Origin: Burkholderiales bacterium
Lineage (GTDB): Bacteria; Pseudomonadota; Gammaproteobacteria; Burkholderiales; JAEUOS01
Direction: 5' to 3'
Assembly: GCA_947456845.1 (NCBI GenBank)
Contig: CANGUJ010000009.1
Location: 1 to 26,406, forward strand
DNA: 26,406 bases
Both the position numbers and the translations under genes were made by a program. The notes beneath the pieces are model-generated. The model saw only the letters and a program-made list of their open reading frames with translations, searched no databases and was not told the origin of the DNA. Below are positions 21,634-26,406 of this stretch, in pieces (position 1 is the first letter of the stretch; the number at the start of each line of letters is the position of its first letter).

Positions 21634-22605
21634 TCAGGGTCTGATCCTGACCGCGGGGTCGGCCAGGTTGGCAGGCTTGCCCGCGGCGAAGGCCAGCAGG
21701 TTGTCGAACGCGGTGCCGAGATAGAGTTCGTAATTGTCTCGCTCGACATAGCCCAGGTGAGGCGTGCACACGACATTGGGCATGGCCAGCAGGGCATGCC
21801 TCGCGCCGAGGACAGGCTCCTCCTCGAAGACATCGACGGCAGCGAAGCCCGGCCGTCCCGCCGCCAGCGCCGCTTCAAGCACGCCGGGGGCCACCAGTTC
21901 GGCGCGGCTGGTGTTGACGATCAGGGCATCACGCTTCATGCGCGCGAGATCGGCGGCGGTGACCAGGCCGCGCGTCTCGGCGTTGAGCCGGACATGCAGG
22001 CTGATCACATCGCTTTCCGCGAAAAACGCCTCGCGCGACGGCGCAGGTTCGAAGCCGTCCGCACGCGCCTCGGCCACCGATCCTGCGCGCCCCCAGACCC
22101 ATACCCTCATGCCGAACGCGCGGCCATATCCGGCCACCATCTTGCCGATGCGGCCATAGCTCCACACCCCGAGCGTACGGCCGCGCAGTTGCCGGCCCAG
22201 AGAACCCTGCCATTGCCCGCCCTTGAGGCGCGCCACCTCCTGCGGCACGTGCCGCATCGCGCACAGCACCAGGGCCCAGGTGAGCTCGGCCGTCGGACCC
22301 GGATCACCCTTGCCCTCGGCGACGGCGATGCCGCGACTGCTGCAGTCGGCCACATTGATGTGGTTGGATACCTTGCCGGTCTGGCTGACCAGGCGCAGGC
22401 GCGGAAGACGATCGAGCAGCGCAGGCGTGATGCGGGTGCGCTCGCGAATCAGCACCAGCGCATCGGCGCCTGCGAAACGCCGCACGAGTTCATCTTCATC
22501 CGCGGACGAGTCGTTGTAGATCGTCACCTCGTGCCCTGCCAGGCGCGCAAAGCATTCAAGGTGGCGAATGCAGTCCTGGTAGTCGTCCGGAATGACGATC
22601 TTCAT
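21634..22605 (-). CDS. D-2-hydroxyacid dehydrogenase family protein
   Basis: 323 residues from ATG 22605, which has AGGAGG 5 bases upstream on the complement. The family catalytic residues are present: Arg234 (NTSRAELV), Glu263 (EEEP) and His283 (TPHLGY). The NAD site reads VWSYGRIGKMV (147-157), giving SxGxxG where most members have GxGxxG. The family reduces 2-keto acids or oxidises 3-phosphoglycerate; this member is of the phosphoglycerate-dehydrogenase-like type without ACT domains, and its substrate is open. It converges on the PilZ-like gene and diverges from dut, with about 50 bases to the dut start. Confidence 0.9.
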   Translation of the reverse strand: MKIVIPDDYQDCIRHLECFARLAGHEVTIYNDSSADEDELVRRFAGADALVLIRERTRITPALLDRLPRLRLVSQTGKVSNHINVADCSSRGIAVAEGKGDPGPTAELTWALVLCAMRHVPQEVARLKGGQWQGSLGRQLRGRTLGVWSYGRIGKMVAGYGRAFGMRVWVWGRAGSVAEARADGFEPAPSREAFFAESDVISLHVRLNAETRGLVTAADLARMKRDALIVNTSRAELVAPGVLEAALAAGRPGFAAVDVFEEEPVLGARHALLAMPNVVCTPHLGYVERDNYELYLGTAFDNLLAFAAGKPANLADPAVRIRP

Positions 22606-22657
22606 GCGGCCCTCCTCGTCGGTAAACTCGCGGATTTTATCCGCCATGGACCGCCCG

Positions 22658-23107
22658 ATGAAGACAATCGCCGTTAAGCTGCTCGACCCGCGCCTGGCCG
22701 ACAACCTGCCCGCCTACGCCACCCCAGGCAGCGCGGGGCTCGACCTGCGCGCGGCCATCGACGTCCCCGTGACGCTCGCACCAGGCCAGACCCGGATGAT
22801 CTCGACGGGCATGGCCATTCATATTGGCGATCCCGGCTATGCGGCGATGATCCTGCCGCGCTCGGGCCTGGGTTCGAAAAACGGCATCGTGCTCGGCAAT
22901 CTCGTGGGCTTGATCGACTCGGACTACCAGGGTCCGCTGATGTGCGCGATGTGGAATCGCGGCAATGCGGACTTCACGCTCCAGCCGATGGACCGGATCG
23001 CGCAACTGGTCATCGTGCCGGTGGTCCAGGCCAGTTTCGAGATCGTCGGCGACTTCGTCGCCAGCGAACGCGGTACGGGGGGATTCGGCAGCACGGGGCA
23101 AGCCTGA
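22658..23107 (+). CDS. dut: Deoxyuridine 5'-triphosphate nucleotidohydrolase (dUTPase)
   Basis: 149 residues from ATG 22658, whose MKTIAVKLLD start matches E. coli Dut; ATG 22646 adds four residues and is possible. The five trimeric dUTPase motifs are present: PGSAGLDLR (24-32), PRSGLGSKN (67-75), GLIDSDYQG (84-92, catalytic Asp89), RIAQLVI (113-119) and RGTGGFGSTG (138-147). It hydrolyses dUTP to dUMP and pyrophosphate, which keeps uracil out of DNA and feeds thymidylate synthesis. It is usually next to coaBC, but here the two are separated by four genes. It converges on ntrC over an 80-base gap with a strong hairpin. Confidence 0.97.
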   Translation: MKTIAVKLLDPRLADNLPAYATPGSAGLDLRAAIDVPVTLAPGQTRMISTGMAIHIGDPGYAAMILPRSGLGSKNGIVLGNLVGLIDSDYQGPLMCAMWNRGNADFTLQPMDRIAQLVIVPVVQASFEIVGDFVASERGTGGFGSTGQA

Positions 23108-23156
23108 AGCCGCCACATCCGGGACGAACGCCACTGCTCAATGCAAGAACCGCGGA

Positions 23157-23186
23157 CGAAGGCGCGGCGACGGCCGCGCGGCTTCG
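23157..23186. terminator. Strong hairpin between dut and ntrC ends
   Basis: CGAAG and GCGCGGC (23157-23168) pair with GCCGCGC and CTTCG (23173-23186) around a GACG loop, with a 2-base bulge on the right arm. This 12-bp GC-rich stem fills the gap between two convergent genes and reads the same way for both strands. No T tract follows on either side, so it is likely a transcript barrier or 3' end stabiliser rather than a textbook terminator. Confidence 0.5.
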
Positions 23187-23187
23187 C

Positions 23188-24591
23188 CTAATCGCCGCGG
23201 TCGTCGATCTTGAGTTCGCTGATCTTGCGGGTGATGGTGTTGCGCCCCATGCCCAGCAGGTTGGCGGCTTCGATGCGGCGCCCGCCCGTGTGCTTGAGCG
23301 CGTTCTTGATCAGCGCGCTTTCGAACTGCCGGGTGAGGTCGTCGCCGATCGATGTTTCGCCGGCCGCGAGGCGCCGCGTGACTTCCTGCTCGAGCGACCT
23401 CACCCAGTCCATGACCACCGCGCCCTCGCCACCGGTGCGCACTTCGCGCAGGTCGGACGGCAGGTCGGCTACCTCGATCGACTGGGCAGGCGCCATCACG
23501 GTGAGCCAATGGCACACGTTCTCGAGCTGCCGCACGTTGCCGGGCCAGTCGAGCGTTTCGAGGTACTTGAGCGCCGCCTCCGAAATGCGCTTGATTTCAA
23601 CGCCCAGTTCGCGCGCGCTCTTGGCCAGGAAATGCCTGGCCAAGAGCGGAATGTCTTCACGCCGGTCCGACAACGACGGCAGACGCAGGCGGATCACGTT
23701 CAGGCGATGGAACAGGTCCTCGCGGAACAGGCCGTCCTTGACACGCCGCTCGAGGTCCTGATGGGTAGCCGCGATGACCCGCACGTTGGCCTTGATCGGC
23801 TGGTGCCCGCCCACGCGATAGAACTGCCCGTCGGACAGCACGCGCAGCAGGCGGGTCTGGAGTTCGGCGGGCATGTCGCCGATCTCGTCGAGGAAAAGGG
23901 TGCCGCCCTCGGCCTGCTCGAAGCGGCCGCGGCGCATGGTCTGCGCGCCGGTGAAGGCGCCGCGCTCATGACCGAACAATTCCGACTCGAGCAAGTCCTT
24001 GGGAATGGCGGCGGTATTGATGGCGATGAAGGGCCGGGCGCCGCGCGGGCTGTGCCGGTGCAGTGCGCGCGCGACGAGTTCCTTGCCGCTGCCGGATTCG
24101 CCGTTGATCAGGACCGTGGCATGGGATTGCGCGAGCCTGCCGATGGCGCGGAACACCTCCTGCATGGCGGGCGCGGCGCCGAGGATCTCGGGCGTAGCCT
24201 GCGGCTCCTCCTCGGCCGCGGTCTCGCGCATCGACTCCTCGATGGCGCGGCGAATCAGTTCGATGGCATTGTCGACATCGAAGGGCTTGGGCAGATACTC
24301 GAACGCGCCGCCCTGAAAGGCCGCCACCGCGGATTCGAGGTCCGAGTAGGCCGTCATGATGATGACCGGCAGCCCCGGATGCTTTTCCTTGATCGCCGAC
24401 AGCAGTTCGAGGCCAGACGCGCCCGGCATGCGGATGTCGGACACCAGCACCTGCGGCGCGTCCTCGGCCAGCGCCTCGATGGCCTCGCGGGCCGAGGCAA
24501 ACAGGCGGCAGGGAATGTTCTCTCGCGCCAGGGCCTTTTCGAGCACCCAGCGGATGGACTTGTCGTCGTCGACGATCCAGATCGGTTTCAT
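23188..24591 (-). CDS. ntrC: NtrC nitrogen response regulator (sigma-54 activator)
   Basis: 467 residues from ATG 24591 (MKPIWIVDDD); an ATG five codons upstream is less likely. The receiver domain (1-120) has the phosphate-accepting Asp52 (SDIRMPG) and Lys102. The AAA+ domain has Walker A GESGSGKE (164-171), GAFTGA (211-216, contact with sigma-54) and Walker B TLFLDEIGDM (231-240). The C-terminal Fis-type helix-turn-helix reads RIEAANLLGMGRNTITRKISEL. Phosphorylated by NtrB under nitrogen limitation, it activates glnA and other nitrogen genes. It follows ntrB by 55 bases on the same strand. All key residues are intact. Confidence 0.97.
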   Translation of the reverse strand: MKPIWIVDDDKSIRWVLEKALARENIPCRLFASAREAIEALAEDAPQVLVSDIRMPGASGLELLSAIKEKHPGLPVIIMTAYSDLESAVAAFQGGAFEYLPKPFDVDNAIELIRRAIEESMRETAAEEEPQATPEILGAAPAMQEVFRAIGRLAQSHATVLINGESGSGKELVARALHRHSPRGARPFIAINTAAIPKDLLESELFGHERGAFTGAQTMRRGRFEQAEGGTLFLDEIGDMPAELQTRLLRVLSDGQFYRVGGHQPIKANVRVIAATHQDLERRVKDGLFREDLFHRLNVIRLRLPSLSDRREDIPLLARHFLAKSARELGVEIKRISEAALKYLETLDWPGNVRQLENVCHWLTVMAPAQSIEVADLPSDLREVRTGGEGAVVMDWVRSLEQEVTRRLAAGETSIGDDLTRQFESALIKNALKHTGGRRIEAANLLGMGRNTITRKISELKIDDRGD

Positions 24592-24646
24592 GGTTTTCCG
24601 CATCATGCCCGCGCCCGGTGTTCATGCCCGGCACAGGCTGCAAATC

Positions 24647-25756
24647 TCAGGACAACGGCAACAGAATCTTGAAGCACGTGTATCCGGGCCGGCTGTCGCA
24701 TTCGATCGTGCCGTGATGCTGCTGGACGAAGGTTTGCGCCAGGGTCAGCCCGAGTCCGCTGCCGCCCTCCCGGCCCGACACCAGCGGGTAGAAGATGCGT
24801 TCGCGGATGCTCTCGGGTACACCCGGTCCGTTGTCCGAAATATGCAATTCCAGTGCCAACCTGTAGCGCTCCTTGGAGAGCGTCAGGTTGCGCGCGACAC
24901 GCGTCCTCAGGCGGATCTCGGGCTGCAGCGTACCCGCCGCGATGAGCGCCTGGGCCGCGTTGCGGGTGATGTTGAGCACCGCCTGGATCAGACGCTCCTT
25001 GTCGCCGCGCAGGTCCGGCAGCGAGGCGTCGTAGTCGCGCGTGAGCAGAAAGCGGCGCGGAAACTCGGCCGCCAACAGGCTGCGCACCCTCTCCAGCACC
25101 TCATGAATATTCACCGCGGTGATGTGCGGTGGCCGATGCGGTGTCAGCATGCGGTCCATCAGCGACTGCAGGCGGTCGGACTCCTTGATGATCACCTGCG
25201 TGTACTCGCGCAGGTGGGTAAGCGGAAGTTCGTGCTCCAGCAACTGCGCCGCGCCGCGGATTCCGCCCAGCGGGTTCTTGATTTCGTGGGCCAGATTGCG
25301 CATTAGCTGGCGGTTGGCCTCGGCCTGCTCGTTCAGGCGCTGCTCGCGGGCGATCTTGATCTGCTGGTCGATGATGCGGAACTCGGTCAGCAGGCGGGCC
25401 GGCGCCTGATCCACCGGCGTGACCACGCATGACACGGGGACGGGGTCGCGGCCGGAGGGGGTCAGCACGATCTCCTGGGTCCTGTGGCTCCAATGCCCGG
25501 CCAGCGCCTCCTGAAGCGAGAGTTCCCATTCGGGCGCGCCGGAAAACAGGCGCTGCACCGGCTGGCCGATGAGGTTCTTGAGGCTCGCCTCGAGCAGGTT
25601 TTCCACGGCCGGATTGCCGTGCACCACACAGCAGTCGGCATCCAGCAACAGGATCGCCGAAGGCAGCAGATCCAGCCCCGCGTAGGCGGAGAGCGCCGCG
25701 GGTGTCATGGGTGAGGCATCCGCGGAAGGGGCTGTGGCACGCGTTTTGGTCATCAT
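24647..25756 (-). CDS. ntrB: NtrB nitrogen sensor histidine kinase
   Basis: 369 residues. An N-terminal PAS domain (about 25-130, LDLLPSAILLLDADCCVVHGNPAVENLL) precedes the DHp helix with the phospho-accepting His157 (NLAHEIKNPLGG). The catalytic domain has the N box (NITRNAAQAL, Asn266), the G1 box DNGPG (308-312) and the G2 box GSGLGL. No membrane helix is present, as expected for NtrB, which is cytoplasmic and controlled by the PII protein. It phosphorylates NtrC. Start ATG 25756 is followed by ATG 25753; no Shine-Dalgarno sequence is seen, and a shorter start at 25708 cannot be excluded. The 117-base gap to the upstream DUF4124 gene shows no recognisable promoter. Confidence 0.96.
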   Translation of the reverse strand: MMTKTRATAPSADASPMTPAALSAYAGLDLLPSAILLLDADCCVVHGNPAVENLLEASLKNLIGQPVQRLFSGAPEWELSLQEALAGHWSHRTQEIVLTPSGRDPVPVSCVVTPVDQAPARLLTEFRIIDQQIKIAREQRLNEQAEANRQLMRNLAHEIKNPLGGIRGAAQLLEHELPLTHLREYTQVIIKESDRLQSLMDRMLTPHRPPHITAVNIHEVLERVRSLLAAEFPRRFLLTRDYDASLPDLRGDKERLIQAVLNITRNAAQALIAAGTLQPEIRLRTRVARNLTLSKERYRLALELHISDNGPGVPESIRERIFYPLVSGREGGSGLGLTLAQTFVQQHHGTIECDSRPGYTCFKILLPLS

Positions 25757-25873
25757 TGGCGAATACGGCCGGTGGCGCTACCGGACGGGCCGGCGTTGGG
25801 AACGGCTTGGCACCTCCGCGGTCCTGCCCGGCAACGCCGGCATTCGCTGCGCACGGACGGCGAGGGCAAGCGT

Positions 25874-26395
25874 CTAGTTGCGCACAGCGCCCAGTTCGCG
25901 ACGCAGCGACTCTACGTTGGCCTCGCTGCGGGAGATGTCGGCCTTGAGCTTTTCCACCCGGTCGGCATAGCGCTGGAAATTGCGCTCGTCGCCGCGGCGT
26001 TCGGGTTCGCCGTTGTTGAACTCGGCCCTGAGTTCGGCCAGTCGTTTCTGTTCGTTGGCCAGCTCGTCTTCCAGAATGCGGCGGCGGTCGCTGTCGCGGG
26101 CGCGCTGGGCGCCGGCATCCACACGAGGACCGCCCTTGGCATCCGCCGCGGGCTTGGGGGCTGCGCGGGGAAAGGGTACGGTGTTGATAGTTTCGGTTTC
26201 GACGCGCTTGCAACCCTTGGTGTCGCCGACATTGCGGTATTCGACCTTGCCGTCGGCGTCGGTGCAGCGAAACACGCCGCCGCCCGCCTGCGCCAACTGG
26301 ATACCGACCGGTCCGGGCAGGGCTTGCGCGGCCACACCAAGCGGCAGGGCTAGACAGCCGGCCCGAATCGCATAACGCAAGGCCAATTGGAACAT
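25874..26395 (-). CDS. Secreted DUF4124 protein with coiled coil
   Basis: 173 residues. An N-terminal signal peptide (RYAIRAGCLALPLGVAAQA, cleavage near residue 24-36) is followed by a DUF4124 motif (VFRCTDADGKVEYRNVGDTKGCKRV, about 41-65) with two cysteines. A Pro/Ala linker and a long charged helix (about 100-170, ILEDELANEQKRLAELRAEF) predicted to form a coiled coil follow. It should be periplasmic. Function is unknown. DUF4124 genes often lie between glnA and ntrBC in betaproteobacteria, so its presence supports glnA just outside the right edge. Only 11 bases remain upstream, so its promoter and ribosome site cannot be seen. Confidence 0.85.
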   Translation of the reverse strand: MFQLALRYAIRAGCLALPLGVAAQALPGPVGIQLAQAGGGVFRCTDADGKVEYRNVGDTKGCKRVETETINTVPFPRAAPKPAADAKGGPRVDAGAQRARDSDRRRILEDELANEQKRLAELRAEFNNGEPERRGDERNFQRYADRVEKLKADISRSEANVESLRRELGAVRN

Positions 26396-26406
26396 TCTGC
26401 TGACCA

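Noticed and set aside
22942..24672. 576-codon open frame on the + strand across ntrC
   Set aside because: Shadow of ntrC, with no start context and no domain.
25757..25873. Sigma-54 site before ntrB (TGGCAC at 25810-25815)
   Set aside because: It lies on the wrong strand for ntrB and the -12 GC element is missing at the right distance.
1..26406. CRISPR array, tRNA, rRNA, insertion sequence or phage genes
   Set aside because: I looked on both strands and found no regular spaced repeats, cloverleaf sequences, rRNA segments, transposase or integrase motifs.

Overview
The window reads as the chromosome of a GC-rich betaproteobacterium. The grounds are the gene orders fkpB-ispH, radC-rpmB-rpmG, purN beside an Fmu/NOP-type methyltransferase, ribF-ileS-lspA-coaBC and DUF4124-ntrB-ntrC, together with the high similarity of the housekeeping proteins to the known families. 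A Nitrosomonadales or Rhodocyclales type is my inference and cannot be fixed from sequence alone. No transposase, integrase, CRISPR array, tRNA or rRNA is visible, and coding density is very high, with several genes overlapping by 2 to 4 bases.

Layout. (1) 1-3721, + strand: the end of a type IV pilus assembly locus (3' part of pilY1, minor pilin pilE), followed by a membrane-anchored TonB-C-like protein. (2) 3639-5083, - strand: fkpB-ispH (prolyl isomerase/chaperone and the last MEP-pathway enzyme); the end of ispH overlaps the end of the TonB-like gene. (3) 5130-6421, + strand: radC, then rpmB-rpmG behind a near-consensus sigma-70 promoter with an inverted repeat at its start site and a strong terminator. 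(4) 6544-11718, - strand: purN, an RsmB/NOP-type RNA methyltransferase, a secreted single-HKD phospholipase-D-type protein, an MscS-type channel and an acyl-lipid or acyl-CoA desaturase. The middle three are translationally overlapped. (5) 11823-17481, + strand: ribF-ileS-lspA-coaBC (flavin cofactors, isoleucyl-tRNA, lipoprotein signal peptidase, coenzyme A). (6) 17490-21621, + strand: a luciferase-like monooxygenase, a zinc-independent MDR oxidoreductase and a large PilZ-like protein of unknown role; a 2-hydroxyacid dehydrogenase on the - strand follows, and then dut on the + strand. These genes sit where coaBC and dut are commonly adjacent. (7) 23188-26395, - strand: DUF4124 protein, ntrB, ntrC (nitrogen two-component system); glnA is expected just beyond the right edge.

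Most genes are core metabolism and are ordinary. The more unusual points are a chain of three TGATG stop/start junctions through two tiny ORFs bridging the oxidoreductase and PilZ-like genes (19813-19872), a nested inverted repeat directly behind the rpmBG -10 box with a possible Shine-Dalgarno-masking pairing in the same leader, and the coupled RNA methyltransferase / secreted PLD / MscS trio. I see no convincing wholly new defence or mobile system here.
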